From assembly GCA_016186945.1 (NCBI GenBank), contig JACPKR010000020.1:1-64000 (forward strand): DNA of 64,000 nt, read 5' to 3'. A model generated the notes under the pieces. The model was given only the letters and a program-made list of their open reading frames with translations. It did not search any database and had not been told where the DNA came from. Shown here one piece after another: positions 8,714-17,880 of this stretch. Made by a program: the position numbers and the translations under genes. Position 1 is the stretch's first letter; every line of letters begins with the position of its first letter. Origin of the DNA: Deltaproteobacteria bacterium. Its GTDB lineage: Bacteria > Bdellovibrionota_B > Oligoflexia > Oligoflexales > Bog-1112.

Positions 8714-9518
8714 CGTCAGCCTTGATCTTCATGGGAATTTTTCTTTCATCTGCTGAGAAAAATACAAAAATCCCACCTTTTTGTTCCAAGGCACCGACAA
8801 TTTTCGTAAGGACCTGAACCTTGAACGTATCGTATAACTTGCCGTTCAAGTTGATCTTATATTTCCCCAACACTTTAGAATAGTAGGGATAGACCTTGCC
8901 GTGGGAGTATATGTTGTACCGGATTTCCTTGACTGTATTGAGATCCTGCTTGCGAATCAGGTAGACGATGGAGTAGGCGTCAAGGATATCGTCGGGAATC
9001 TGATATTTCTTAAACTTGGGGCTGTCTTCGGTTATGTCCTTTTCGGTGATCGTGTTTTTTTTCGTATCAAAATAGACCTGATTTGAGGATCGGTATTTGT
9101 TCTCACGTTTATTCACCTCAAGAAACAGGGTTTCGTTGGATTCCAGGTCAAAATACCCCTCGGCGCTGTCTTTGATGACCAGAACCCACTTATACCAATC
9201 TGCGGAAATCGCAGCTAACTTGAAGGAGACGGCCCATCGACCATCAATCTTTTTAAGATCGCCTGTTTCCATCAGACACTTACCAATGAGGACATTGCTC
9301 ATGAAGGTGCGGTGATAGACCTTGTATTCGTATTTTTCCCCCAGTTCAAAGGGGTATCGTTTCTTGTCTGACAAGTTTGGGGTGGGACCCTTCACATCCT
9401 GAAATAGAAGGCGAGGGTTTTCATTCTCAACCTTCATTTCTGGAAGTTCAATCACACCCTCGGCGTTACTGGGAGAAGCCAGCAAGCTTATCAAAAGCAG
9501 GCTATAGATTGCATTCAT
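8676..9518 (-). CDS. Exported DUF3108-type protein
   Basis: This 280-residue protein has a short signal peptide (AIYSLLLISLLASPSNA). The mature part shows the DUF3108 pattern as I remember it: PFELGEKYEYKVYHR at the start, a KIDGRWAV segment, a central tyrosine-rich region, and the ending VFFSADERKIPMKIK then KVGHFVADLIE. DUF3108 proteins are periplasmic beta-rich proteins related in fold to LolA/LolB-like lipid binders, with no settled function. The ATG has AGGGTGCGGT upstream. The 3' end overlaps the convergent oxidoreductase gene by 38 bp. Confidence 0.82.
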   Translation of the reverse strand: MNAIYSLLLISLLASPSNAEGVIELPEMKVENENPRLLFQDVKGPTPNLSDKKRYPFELGEKYEYKVYHRTFMSNVLIGKCLMETGDLKKIDGRWAVSFKLAAISADWYKWVLVIKDSAEGYFDLESNETLFLEVNKRENKYRSSNQVYFDTKKNTITEKDITEDSPKFKKYQIPDDILDAYSIVYLIRKQDLNTVKEIRYNIYSHGKVYPYYSKVLGKYKINLNGKLYDTFKVQVLTKIVGALEQKGGIFVFFSADERKIPMKIKADVKVGHFVADLIE

Positions 9519-9618
9519 ACCGCACCCTAGTGGAAATTATATCTTACCCCTGGAGGGGGGGGCTGAATCTATTTTACTACAAATCCAGGAAAATATTGGC
9601 CCTCGGTTTAATTTGAGG

Positions 9619-9758
9619 TAATGCGTAAGCCACTTGGGGCAAATAGGGAGAGGGGGGTTTGGGGGGGCGAGGGAACCGTCGCTCCCCCAAGGGATTTCTT
9701 GGAGGAACCAGCTGCGCAGTTTCCTCCAAACCACCTCCTTGCCCCAAGTGGCTTCGCA
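9619..9758 (+). mobile_element. R1 element, full-length copy
   Basis: Complete copy bounded by TAATGCGTAAGCCACTTGG on the left and CCAAGTGGCTTCGCA on the right, which are inverted repeats of each other with one change. Between them are the G-rich tract, GAGGGAACCGTCGCTC, the GGAGGAACC box and the CCTCCTTGCC end. It ends about 40 bp before the MFS transporter gene. No clear target duplication is visible. Confidence 0.92.
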
Positions 9759-9800
9759 CTTTCTTGGCTACGACAATAACACACAGGAAAACACTGCAAA

Positions 9801-11255
9801 ATGCGATCGATTCTCAGTCTACTTCTCATTTTTGTCTTGGCAGTCTCACCCATGCATGCGGACATCATGGCTGCGGATGAGTCAGGTCTGGGCGAGCAAT
9901 TTCCGGCGTTACAGGAGCCAGTACATTTCTCTGGAAACCCGACGAGAGATCTTGTCTTTATCACGATCTCCTACTTTGTCGGGTACATGCCTCTCGTTCT
10001 TATGCCTCCCACACTCAATCAAATGCCGAATGTGAGCAAGTCGCTCAAAGGTTTCATGACGGGTCTCCCTCCTGTTATTGCGGGAGTCTTAAGAATCATC
10101 ACAGGACGGCATACGGATCAAAAAGGGGGACGGGCTGCTTTTATCGTTCCTTTGGGCGTGAGTTTTGTTGGTTTGCTCGTCCTAGCTTCTTTCAACTATG
10201 CCTTGGGAGAAGAGGGGCTGAAAGAATTAACAGATGAAGATTGGGCGATCTTACTTATACCGATGGGGGGAGCTGTCCTTGCGGGTACAGGACTCAGTAC
10301 GTACTCAGTAGCTGCGGCTATGTCCTCATATTCAGGAAGCAAAGAAAGCGCAGCAGGACGTCAAGCTATTTCCGGTGGATTGGGAAATCTTGCCCCTGGT
10401 ATGGCCCTTCTTATGTTTTCGTTCCTGCTGAAGGTTCTTCCTCTCCATTACGCCTACTTCATAACAGCAGGTGTGGAACTGCTTGGTACTACGGGTGCAG
10501 TCTTGGGGCTAAATCCCTCACGTTATCACCAGCTACTTGCGCGCGGTCACGATGCGGAATCTGCCAGACAGATCGCGGAGACGCATGGGCAAGAGATGTT
10601 CCCGGACCTGACAACACCCTCCTTGCTGCATACGTTCTTGTTGAGAGACTTCGATGGGAAGGGAAAATTAATCCTGTTCAATCTTGTTATGGACTATATC
10701 GCAATCACGGGGACGTCGTTTGCATTGACGACCTTTCTTCCTCTGGCACTGAAAACACGAATGGGTTTCTCACCAGAATCGGCTCTTTTGTTGGGAGGGG
10801 TTTTTAGCATGGTAACAGCGTTGTCACGCGCCGGTTCAGGATTTCTTGCTTCCCGTTTTTTACATGGACACAACAAGTTGCTATCCTACGTGAGCCTTGC
10901 TGGGGTGGGTATTGGAGGGCTGGGCCTTTTTGCGTCTGGAACTTACGCTCCCACGGTCTTTGGCTTTGCGGTTCTGGTGGCTCTTTCTCAGGGACTGGGG
11001 AAATATGCTGTCGTGGGTCGGGTGAAAGACCTTCTACAAACGAGAATCGGTGTGGCCCTGGGATTTTTAGGCTGCTTCCCTTCTCTTCTTAGCCCGCTTC
11101 TGTCGGGAGCCATGGGGTCTCTCTCGCATCTTGATCAAAACGATGGGGGAGAGGAAGATTGGGGGGGCGTCTCCTGGGAATATCTTGTCCTTCCAGGGAC
11201 AGCTGTGCTTGCAATTGTCCTGAACCTTGCGACGCTCCCCCGTGCGAGTCGTTAG
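9801..11255 (+). CDS. Major facilitator superfamily transporter, NarK/NNP-like
   Basis: A 484-residue integral membrane protein with about twelve hydrophobic segments. The first 28 residues look like a signal peptide, followed by a polar stretch and the first membrane segment at FITISYFVGYMPLVL. The A-loop RIITGRHTDQKGGRAAF matches the MFS motif between helices 2 and 3. The spacing and the SGGLGNLAPGMALLMF helix recall nitrate/nitrite porters (NNP family), but no nitrate reductase genes are nearby, so the substrate is uncertain. AGGAAAACACTGCAAA precedes the ATG. The gene is monocistronic, with a full R1 element just upstream. Confidence 0.78.
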   Translation: MRSILSLLLIFVLAVSPMHADIMAADESGLGEQFPALQEPVHFSGNPTRDLVFITISYFVGYMPLVLMPPTLNQMPNVSKSLKGFMTGLPPVIAGVLRIITGRHTDQKGGRAAFIVPLGVSFVGLLVLASFNYALGEEGLKELTDEDWAILLIPMGGAVLAGTGLSTYSVAAAMSSYSGSKESAAGRQAISGGLGNLAPGMALLMFSFLLKVLPLHYAYFITAGVELLGTTGAVLGLNPSRYHQLLARGHDAESARQIAETHGQEMFPDLTTPSLLHTFLLRDFDGKGKLILFNLVMDYIAITGTSFALTTFLPLALKTRMGFSPESALLLGGVFSMVTALSRAGSGFLASRFLHGHNKLLSYVSLAGVGIGGLGLFASGTYAPTVFGFAVLVALSQGLGKYAVVGRVKDLLQTRIGVALGFLGCFPSLLSPLLSGAMGSLSHLDQNDGGEEDWGGVSWEYLVLPGTAVLAIVLNLATLPRASR

Positions 11256-11367
11256 TGGGCCTGCCTCGGCTTAAATTTGATTGAAATTGAGGAATATTTT
11301 GAGAATAAAACAAAATCTTACAATTAACCGCATCAGGGAGATGGCTCGGAGGATCGAATCAGAGAAG

Positions 11368-11396
11368 AGGGGGGGGAGGGAACCGTCGCTCCCCTT
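11368..11396 (+). repeat. R1 interior fragment
   Basis: A run of G followed by AGGGAACCGTCGCTCCCC matches the middle of R1. Nothing else is recognised in the 225-bp gap between the transporter gene and the AbiE locus. Confidence 0.6.
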
Positions 11397-11480
11397 GCCT
11401 GTTGGTGCAGATGCGACTCAGAAACTCGGCGTCGAAACTCCAAGAAAAAGAAATAGTTTTCTCGGTGAGATGACGATTCG

Positions 11481-12324
11481 CTAGATTAAAGCTTGCCTGA
11501 AGGATCTCGAAACAGCGCGATAGGCACCTTCAAACTCAGGTAGCTCAACCATCTGGTGCTTCAATCGTTTTTCCCATCCGATAGCGAGACGCTTCTTTTT
11601 TTTCTCCAATTGATCACTTGTTGGCATGAAGCGTTTCTTCTTGAAGAGGAGCTTTTTTTGCATGTTTTCGCTAAGATTGATCATGCTAACTCCTTCATTT
11701 GTAGTGAGATACCAGAGGTCGTAAAGATCTCTTGGTTCGCATCTTGCTGGGTCCAAAAGGGCCATGCTCTTTTCGAGAACAACCTCTTCCAATGCGTAAG
11801 CAAAAATCGAATTTGTGGGTGCTTCTGGAATATCATATTCTGCGTAAGTCTTGATCACTTGGCGTTCAACTGGAACATATATTAAAAGCTCTTGAACTGT
11901 GATATCAACTTTTACTTCTTTAGGTTTTGTGGCATCCGGTAATGGGCCTTTGTACCAAAGGTAGAATGTGTAGGAGTTTTGGTGAGTCTGATCATCAGGT
12001 CGGGAAAATCCAAATTCCACTCCGGAAGCGTCTTTAATTTGCCGGTAAACCTCTTCGAGACCAGTTAAGACTGGCTTCTTGGTCAATATTTCCTTTCAAA
12101 GTGAAATCGAGGTCTTCGGAAAAGCGATAGTCTTTAATGTAACAACGGCGAAGAGCAGTTCCACCCTTGAATATGAGGTTTTCTCGGATCTTACTTCGCG
12201 ATAAACCGGTCAGGAACCAAGCAAGGCAGTAATCTCTTTCCAAAACGTTTTCGGAGACGCGCTGGCCCCCAAACAGCTTGTGCAAGTTATTTGCTATGAG
12301 AGAAATTTTTTGTTGCGGAATCAT
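11481..12324 (-). pseudogene. AbiEii-type nucleotidyltransferase toxin, frameshifted
   Basis: Two reverse-strand frames together make one AbiEii toxin. The first (12324 down to 12034) has NLIFKGGTALRR and YRFSEDLDFTLKGN, the GG(T/S) and DxD motifs of this nucleotidyltransferase family. The second (from about 12086) continues with LEEVYRQIKDASGVEF, NSYTFYLWYKGPLPD, VKVDITVQE and RDLYDLWYL, the usual C-terminal part. They join by a one-base shift near 12084-12090. The shift may be a real inactivating mutation, a sequencing error, or rarely a recoding site; no obvious slippery heptamer is present. The gene lies 16 bp downstream of its antitoxin partner in one operon. Confidence 0.85.
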
Positions 12325-12340
12325 GGTTAATCAGCCTCCC

Positions 12341-13192
12341 CTAAGTGTTTCTTAGTGCCGCTAGCTCTTGCTCGGAGATGTTAAGTTGAATCTTCCAGGA
12401 AGATGTATATGGCCCTTCTTTGGGTAAACTAGGGTCCAGTAACTGGTACGTTGAGGTAAGACGACTTTTAAGCGGCTTCAGTGAATCCTCTGAAGCTATC
12501 TCATAGAACGAGCATAAAAAACCTAGCCTTCGATAGACAGCTCCCGACTCCAGTTTGAGGGCGTATTCTATCAGCTTTGGAATGTCGATCGCTGTGCGCT
12601 TGATCCATAAGCCTTTTGCGACTTCACCAATTCCACCGCAATAATCAGGTTGCTTCATCCCGTCAAGAACAGTGCGTTCTATATCGCTTACGAGAATAGA
12701 CTTGGTTTTTGTTCTCCAATCTTTTTCGAATCCAAAGAAGTGATCTGGTTTACATGTTACAAATCTGAATTCCGTTCCGTGAATATTGCGGGAGCGGAGA
12801 AATTTTGGAACCGTTGCAAAGACTTTGAACTGCGGTTGAGTTACCATTTGGTGTAATTCCATGGCTGAGCCGTGGGATATGAAATATTTCTCCGGCTCTT
12901 TCATGCAGCTAGCAGCAAGTTCCGCCATGATGATGAATGGATCACCTACATAGGTTGATTCTCGGCCTAGTTCAAATGGAACAAGTTGATACAAGCCTCC
13001 TTTAAGTCTTGTAACCAGACCTCTCTCAATAAGGCGGTCGACAAACCCCGCAGCTTCTTTTCCGTGAAGCTTTAAAAGTGAGGCGGCTTTTGGAACATCA
13101 AATATGTTCCATCCATTCTCTTGGAGGAGGGTGATAAATGTAGCCGACCGTTCTCCCAGGGTTTTTTGAGGCTTGTTATATATTGCATTCAC
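12341..13192 (-). CDS. AbiEi-family antitoxin (type IV toxin-antitoxin)
   Basis: From GTG 13192 the product is 283 residues, near the usual length of AbiEi antitoxins. The N-terminal part has a winged-helix pattern (FDVPKAASLLKLHGKEAAGFVDRLIERGLVTRLKGGLYQL is typical of the family's DNA-binding domain; only the key end RGLVTRLKGGLYQLVP is quoted as evidence), followed by ISHGSAMELHQ and SDIERTVLDGMKQPDYCGG, both hallmarks of the family. AbiEi represses its own operon and counters AbiEii. The open frame could begin at TTG 13255, but that would run through the operator-like inverted repeat, so GTG is preferred. The toxin downstream is frameshifted, so the antitoxin may now be a relic. Confidence 0.85.
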   Translation of the reverse strand: MNAIYNKPQKTLGERSATFITLLQENGWNIFDVPKAASLLKLHGKEAAGFVDRLIERGLVTRLKGGLYQLVPFELGRESTYVGDPFIIMAELAASCMKEPEKYFISHGSAMELHQMVTQPQFKVFATVPKFLRSRNIHGTEFRFVTCKPDHFFGFEKDWRTKTKSILVSDIERTVLDGMKQPDYCGGIGEVAKGLWIKRTAIDIPKLIEYALKLESGAVYRRLGFLCSFYEIASEDSLKPLKSRLTSTYQLLDPSLPKEGPYTSSWKIQLNISEQELAALRNT

Positions 13193-13233
13193 TTTTACGC
13201 ACCGCAAGCAGAAAATAGCAGACAAAATATCAC

Positions 13234-13254
13234 TGAAGTTGTATCTCAACTTCA
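13234..13254. promoter_or_regulatory. Inverted repeat, probable AbiEi operator
   Basis: TGAAGTTG and CAACTTCA form a perfect 8-bp inverted repeat with a 5-base spacer, 42 bp upstream of the antitoxin start codon. AbiEi proteins are known to bind inverted repeats in their own promoter region. The assignment here is from position and symmetry only. Confidence 0.55.
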
Positions 13255-13353
13255 ATTTTACGCCTTAGAAGCTGAAAATAGAAGATGTTTTATAATTAAA
13301 AATGATTATCGATTCGGGCCTAGAAGTTCTGAAACGACTACAGACGATTCCAC

Positions 13354-15588
13354 TTAAGGCGCTTGGTTTAACAAAAATTGCAACATACGCTGCTGAAAAT
13401 AAAAGCCCTGCATTCGTTCGAAGGGTAGTTCCGAAATTTCATGAAAGCGCTCCTGTTCTTCCTGGAAACAATCTTGAAGAGATTCACCACCAGACAGATG
13501 CAATACACCTTCCGCAACCTCACCTGTGACCATGATAGATACGACCGATATTGCTGCCACCGCTGACAACCCTACGACTGCTTTTGTTAGGCCACCCTCT
13601 TGTCTAGGCCCTGCCGCTCTCCTTGCCTCTGCTACTTTGTACTCTTGCACAAACTTCTGCGCCCTGCTTTCTACCGAACCAGGCGTCGTGACCGGCAAAG
13701 TACCATGCCTTGAAAAATACCCCTCCCTGCCATACAGAACATCAAGCGATCGACCCGCTGCACACGAACAATTGTTCCCTAATTTTTTGTACTCTTTTCC
13801 GTAACCTCGTCCGCCCTTAGGCCCCCGTGTGTAGGTTTCAAAGAGGGCCTCGTGATAGCTCTCAAAGGGATCGGTCCAGAAAGCAGTTTTGAAGTTATCC
13901 CATGTCCAGGAACCAATATCAGCTCCATAACTCCTCTTTAATATAACCAATTTTTCCGATTTTATACTTTCAGAAAGTTCCACCAATTGTGTCTTGTGTT
14001 CAGAAACAAACTTTTTCCAGGCTTCGTCACCTGTTGGATCGAATTTGTAGTATCTTTTCAGGATGTCCTCGGGATTGGCAATATACCAAGGTTTTTTGTA
14101 GTTTACAAATTTATCCATCTCGACGTTTTCAGGAAGGAGAAGTGCCATTCTCATTTTGTTTTTTTGTTTGGCCATTTTTCCAAGAAGAGTCATTTCCTCC
14201 TCTTGACTTAGCGGTTTCAATTGTTGCGCGGATCGAACCTCGACGTCCAGATATTTCTGAAAATCGCCCTGGACCTCCGTTAAACTCTGTGTTTCTTTAC
14301 CTGTCGCCCAAAGTTTATATGGCTCCCATTTTTCGAACCACTTCTCATCGGCGCCTTGTCTTGTTTTCTTGGACGTCTCTGCATCCAAACGCCTCTCGAC
14401 TGCTTTTCGGACAAGTTTTTCAAATTCTCTGGAATTGAGTCGGCTAATCGACTCGGCTTCCTTCCAGCCCATCTTCGTTCCGATGCCTGATTTTAGTTTT
14501 TTTCTACTTGCTACTAGCTGGTCAACCTTTGTCTCAATGGGTATGTCTGCGTACTCCTTTCTATACCAGGCTTCAAAGCGACTCAAATCATCATCAGTAA
14601 GAGGGGGGAGTTCTGTCTCGAAATAACGAAATTTCTCATAAGTAAGTCCTCCGCGTTCTGCCCCATAAAAATCTTCTAGGAGTGAATCGCTCAAAGGCCA
14701 GGACACGTAGCGATAGAGATCGAAATTCCCCGTTTCGGGATTGAAGCGTTCGATTTTCACTGCCGCATGACCAGAGGCTTCTCCTGCTGTGAAGTAATCG
14801 AGAATACCCTTCTTATTAAAGTCTCGAGTTCCGGGTTCAAATATCTGTAATTCCGGGGGGGGGGGGGCGGCAAATTTGACGAATGTAACTCTAACATTTT
14901 GTTTCGCAGTGTATTCAAAACCGGCAAGTTCGAGTCCCGATCCAAAAAATTGCCTCAGATTTGCGACAAGATCAGGGTCGGATTCATTTTTATAAATCGA
15001 CGACAGGGAATTAATGACATCAGCCGGGTTGTTTCCAAGTAGCATTTCCAAAATCGCCAAATATCTTCCGTGAAACGAGCCTTCCAGGTCTTTTTGTTTT
15101 AGCCCCTGTTGGGTGACGCAGAGATCTAAATTTGTCTTGTGCTCAAGAAGCATCGCATACAGGGCGCTAGCTACAAATTTTCGATTTGTGTCTAATTCTC
15201 GTTCGTTGGTGAGGTATAATTCTGCACTTCTGTCCTGGTAAGGGTTCTGAGTAAAACTTGTTTTTCCTATCCATTGGGAGCATTTTCCTGACTCATCGAG
15301 TTGAGAGCAACTTAATACCTCAACTGTATAGTCGCCAGGTTTTAGCCCCTTCAGAGCATAGGTGTTCTCTGTGACAAGGTCGGAGGAGCAAGGCTCTTCG
15401 CCCGCTTTGCAAATTTGCAGAAGAAATCCATTTTCGTTATTTCCTACAATTGTCAGGTTATTGTATTGATAGCCATTTTCTGACACCTCACTAACCGAAA
15501 TTCCGAGTTTCGTTTGACGCCGATCCTGTTGGGTTGTCTTGCAAGAAACGAGTAAAAAAAGCATCAGGACTTGGATAAAAAAACTCAT
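13354..15588 (-). CDS. Large lipoprotein with possible permuted papain-like catalytic motifs
   Basis: A 744-residue protein with a lipobox LLVSC (Cys16). Residues 25-120 look like a small beta domain (YQYNNLTIVGNN, LKGLKPGDYTVEVLSC). Around residue 274 is SGHAAVKIERF followed by YRYVSWPLSDS; near 607 is GNNCSCAAGRSLD. A GHA..KI histidine upstream of an NCS cysteine recalls circularly permuted papain-fold peptidases, though 330 residues separate the two here, with a long charged helical region between. A hydrophobic stretch near 680 (AVVGLSAVAAISVVSIMVTG) may be a membrane segment. The gene contains a 13-base G/C tract encoding Pro residues. No firm family; the peptidase idea is weak. Confidence 0.7.
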   Translation of the reverse strand: MSFFIQVLMLFLLVSCKTTQQDRRQTKLGISVSEVSENGYQYNNLTIVGNNENGFLLQICKAGEEPCSSDLVTENTYALKGLKPGDYTVEVLSCSQLDESGKCSQWIGKTSFTQNPYQDRSAELYLTNERELDTNRKFVASALYAMLLEHKTNLDLCVTQQGLKQKDLEGSFHGRYLAILEMLLGNNPADVINSLSSIYKNESDPDLVANLRQFFGSGLELAGFEYTAKQNVRVTFVKFAAPPPPELQIFEPGTRDFNKKGILDYFTAGEASGHAAVKIERFNPETGNFDLYRYVSWPLSDSLLEDFYGAERGGLTYEKFRYFETELPPLTDDDLSRFEAWYRKEYADIPIETKVDQLVASRKKLKSGIGTKMGWKEAESISRLNSREFEKLVRKAVERRLDAETSKKTRQGADEKWFEKWEPYKLWATGKETQSLTEVQGDFQKYLDVEVRSAQQLKPLSQEEEMTLLGKMAKQKNKMRMALLLPENVEMDKFVNYKKPWYIANPEDILKRYYKFDPTGDEAWKKFVSEHKTQLVELSESIKSEKLVILKRSYGADIGSWTWDNFKTAFWTDPFESYHEALFETYTRGPKGGRGYGKEYKKLGNNCSCAAGRSLDVLYGREGYFSRHGTLPVTTPGSVESRAQKFVQEYKVAEARRAAGPRQEGGLTKAVVGLSAVAAISVVSIMVTGEVAEGVLHLSGGESLQDCFQEEQERFHEISELPFERMQGFYFQQRMLQFLLNQAP
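14855..14867 (+). repeat. 13-base poly-G tract inside a lipoprotein gene
   Basis: Thirteen consecutive G on the + strand encode AAPPPPE within the 744-residue lipoprotein on the other strand. It is the longest homopolymer I noticed in the window. Slippage by one base would shift the frame about one third of the way into the protein. Confidence 0.95.
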
Positions 15589-15617
15589 GAGAGAACCTCC
15601 AGGAAGTAAACGGTTCG

Positions 15618-15756
15618 TAATGCGTAAGCCACTTGGGGCAAATAGGGAGAGGGGGGTTTGGGGGGGCGAGGGAACCGTCGCTCCCCCAAGGGATTTCTTG
15701 GAGGAACCAGCTGCGCAGTTTCCTCCAAACCACCTCCTTGCCCCAAGTGGCTTACG
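15618..15756 (+). mobile_element. R1 element, full-length copy
   Basis: Left end TAATGCGTAAGCCACTTGG, right end CCAAGTGGCTTACG, with the standard interior. AACGGTTCG just before it and AACGGTATC shortly after it could be a decayed 9-bp target duplication (six matching bases). It separates the lipoprotein gene from the outer-membrane protein gene, both on the reverse strand. Confidence 0.9.
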
Positions 15757-15787
15757 TACAACGGTATCCCTTTTTATGGTATCCCAT

Positions 15788-17116
15788 CTAAAAATTCAAC
15801 GAAAGACTGGCACCAATCGCACGACTGGTGCCGCTTCCCGGAAAAAATGAGGTTTGCGTTTTGCCTGTTGGTGCAGATGCGACATCAAATTCCTCAGGAA
15901 CTCGGAACCGAAATTCCCCTTCTGAGCCAAAGCTTGCGGAAGCCCAGAGTTCGACGAGGATATATTTTTGAACATAAGTACGGCACGAAAGGCGAGATAG
16001 TCCACTGCCATCCACCAAATTCGTCAGCACATTGAAATAAAAAGTCGTTTCGTTCCAGAGACCAGGATTGGGAAGTACAAAAAGTAGCCCTGCGTAATGT
16101 TTTCCCAAGTAAAGAGGGTTCACTTGACCTTGCAGAAAGGAAAAAAGTTCCAGTTCTCTCGTTTCATATCCAAGACCATTATAAAAATACTCGAGGCCAA
16201 CCGTGAAAAAGTCTTCGTCCGAGTACTTGTAGGAATAAGTTACACCACCGACCGCTTGAGGTATCCATTCTTTTCTTCTTTCAAAGGTCTCAAAACCGCT
16301 GCCCGTTACGGGATTCCCTTCACCTTTATAAAATTTAGCTCGGTTCTGAGTGGAATAAACGAGTTCAGCATAAAAATCCACCGGTCCAACGCCAGAGGAC
16401 ACGTCACTTGCTAGCCTGACGGGGTTATTTGCACGTCCGTACCCGGAAAACGAAAGCTCCGTTTGCGCAAGCAGGAATTCAGCGCGAAGTGCCATGCCAG
16501 GTTCTTTATACGTTCCCAGGTCATCAAGGTGAAGAATTCCGTAAAAATTCGAACTTTCTTTCTCCCTGGGAAAGTGAATTTTGAACAGATCGCTGCCAAG
16601 TCTTTTGTCATAAGTTGCCAAGGGATCTCGAATACTTGCTGTAAGGAAATCGCTGGGATTCCAGAACCTCCCCACTCCCCACTTCACGTGCTGGCGCCCG
16701 TATGTCAAGAAAACACGTTTCTCAAGGCTTGTTTTAATCCATGCCTCATCAATATCCACTTTGAAAGTGGATCGCGACTTCGTTTTCTCAAGAGTTGGGT
16801 CAGGAACAAGAGTGCGTAGTCTTACAAAACCACGAACATCTTCATGAGGACGTGCGTCAATATAAGTGTCGAAAGTGCTGCGATGATCATACTGAACATC
16901 TTTGATTTTTTTCCCTTCGAGCCATTGAGCAAAAGTCTCGACCTCCAGGCGCCCACCAACGGAGGTCGTATCCCCGATTTCGTGAAAACGTAGAGGAGGG
17001 TTTAGCGGCTCTGTATTGCTTTCTCCAAAAATTTCCTCATCTCGGGGATCTTGGGAAAAAACTAGAGAATTGACAGCACAAAAAAAGAGGACGACCCAGA
17101 TTTTTCGCATTTTCAT
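15788..17116 (-). CDS. Outer-membrane beta-barrel protein, last gene of the ABC/LolA-like operon
   Basis: A 442-residue exported protein with a signal peptide (IWVVLFFCAVNSLVFS). The mature chain has repeated short amphipathic strands rich in Tyr, Phe and Gly (for example VFLTYGRQHVKWGVGRFWNP and ELSFSGYGRANNP) and ends in SLSLNF, the terminal aromatic residue recognised by the BAM complex. This fits a porin-like or DUF1302-like barrel. Its start codon overlaps the stop codon of the LolA-like gene by ATGA, so the two are translationally coupled. The operon context suggests it is the outer-membrane end of a lipid or lipoprotein export route, which is inference. Confidence 0.8.
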   Translation of the reverse strand: MKMRKIWVVLFFCAVNSLVFSQDPRDEEIFGESNTEPLNPPLRFHEIGDTTSVGGRLEVETFAQWLEGKKIKDVQYDHRSTFDTYIDARPHEDVRGFVRLRTLVPDPTLEKTKSRSTFKVDIDEAWIKTSLEKRVFLTYGRQHVKWGVGRFWNPSDFLTASIRDPLATYDKRLGSDLFKIHFPREKESSNFYGILHLDDLGTYKEPGMALRAEFLLAQTELSFSGYGRANNPVRLASDVSSGVGPVDFYAELVYSTQNRAKFYKGEGNPVTGSGFETFERRKEWIPQAVGGVTYSYKYSDEDFFTVGLEYFYNGLGYETRELELFSFLQGQVNPLYLGKHYAGLLFVLPNPGLWNETTFYFNVLTNLVDGSGLSRLSCRTYVQKYILVELWASASFGSEGEFRFRVPEEFDVASAPTGKTQTSFFPGSGTSRAIGASLSLNF

Positions 17117-17880
17117 TTACTCTTTTTTTCAATCCATGCTTTTGTGAAAATGTTAGCTTCGAGCGGATCAAGGCTAACTTCTTTCAAGATGACAAGAGTG
17201 CTATTGTCTTTTTCCACTTCATCAAAGATACGAATTTCTTTGGGAACATAGACGTCTGCTTTTTTTGACCGAGAATACATTTTCTCCCATTTAGGATAAT
17301 AGATGGTACGCATGAGTTTTTCAGAAAGACTGAAATCCTGCTTTTTCAAAATATTTTTAGTGTCTTGGTCGACCCACAAATGCAGGACGGGAAAGGCAAC
17401 ATCGATTCCCGTTTTCACAGAGAGTTTTAGGTGGTGCACGGGAAACTTTCCCAACTTCTCCAGTCCGACATATTGATGGTTAAATTCCTCGGCAAGACGC
17501 GACTCGTCGAAATCTGACCGCTGAGAATTCGTGCCTCCGATCCTTGCCCTCTCTGTCGTTCGTTCCCATTTTCCAAGGGCCGGTTCATAAAGGAAGATGT
17601 TTTTTTCAACACGCAGATAACCTTTTCCACCTTCGCTTTTAGGTTTTGTAAAAAGTATAATCCATTTGTCATCTACATCTCGTCGGTACACAAGTGCTTC
17701 GAAGAGTTTCGTTGGCTTATTTCGTTCCTTTTCCTCAATAAACACCAACGATTTGTAGTCACCGCTGTTTCTTTGGTTTTCGTCGATGCTTGCAACAAGT
17801 TTTGCGGTCTCTTCTGGGCTTAAAGCAAGAAGCGCCTGCGACAATAAAATTCCCATCACAAAAATGACTCTTGCGTACAT
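17113..17880 (-). CDS. LolA-like outer membrane lipoprotein-sorting protein
   Basis: A 255-residue protein with a signal peptide (VIFVMGILLSQALLALS) and the LolA/LolB-like lipid-binding pattern I remember for PF17131: the opening SPEETAKLVASIDENQ, the VYRRDVDDKWIILFTKPKSEGGKGYL block, an NIFLYEPALGKWERT strand and the C-terminal VYVPKEIRIFDE. These periplasmic proteins carry a lipid or lipid-modified cargo between membranes. Its ATG overlaps the upstream permease stop by one base (TAATG) and its stop overlaps the outer-membrane protein start by four. The cargo cannot be read from sequence. Confidence 0.85.
   Translation of the reverse strand: MYARVIFVMGILLSQALLALSPEETAKLVASIDENQRNSGDYKSLVFIEEKERNKPTKLFEALVYRRDVDDKWIILFTKPKSEGGKGYLRVEKNIFLYEPALGKWERTTERARIGGTNSQRSDFDESRLAEEFNHQYVGLEKLGKFPVHHLKLSVKTGIDVAFPVLHLWVDQDTKNILKKQDFSLSEKLMRTIYYPKWEKMYSRSKKADVYVPKEIRIFDEVEKDNSTLVILKEVSLDPLEANIFTKAWIEKKSK

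Noticed and set aside
9537-9964. Several overlapping frames with the peptide VWRKLRSWFLQEIPWG
   Set aside because: The same peptide appears wherever R1 is copied (9.6, 15.6, 22.1, 47.3 kb and others). It is translated repeat DNA without a conserved start or end.
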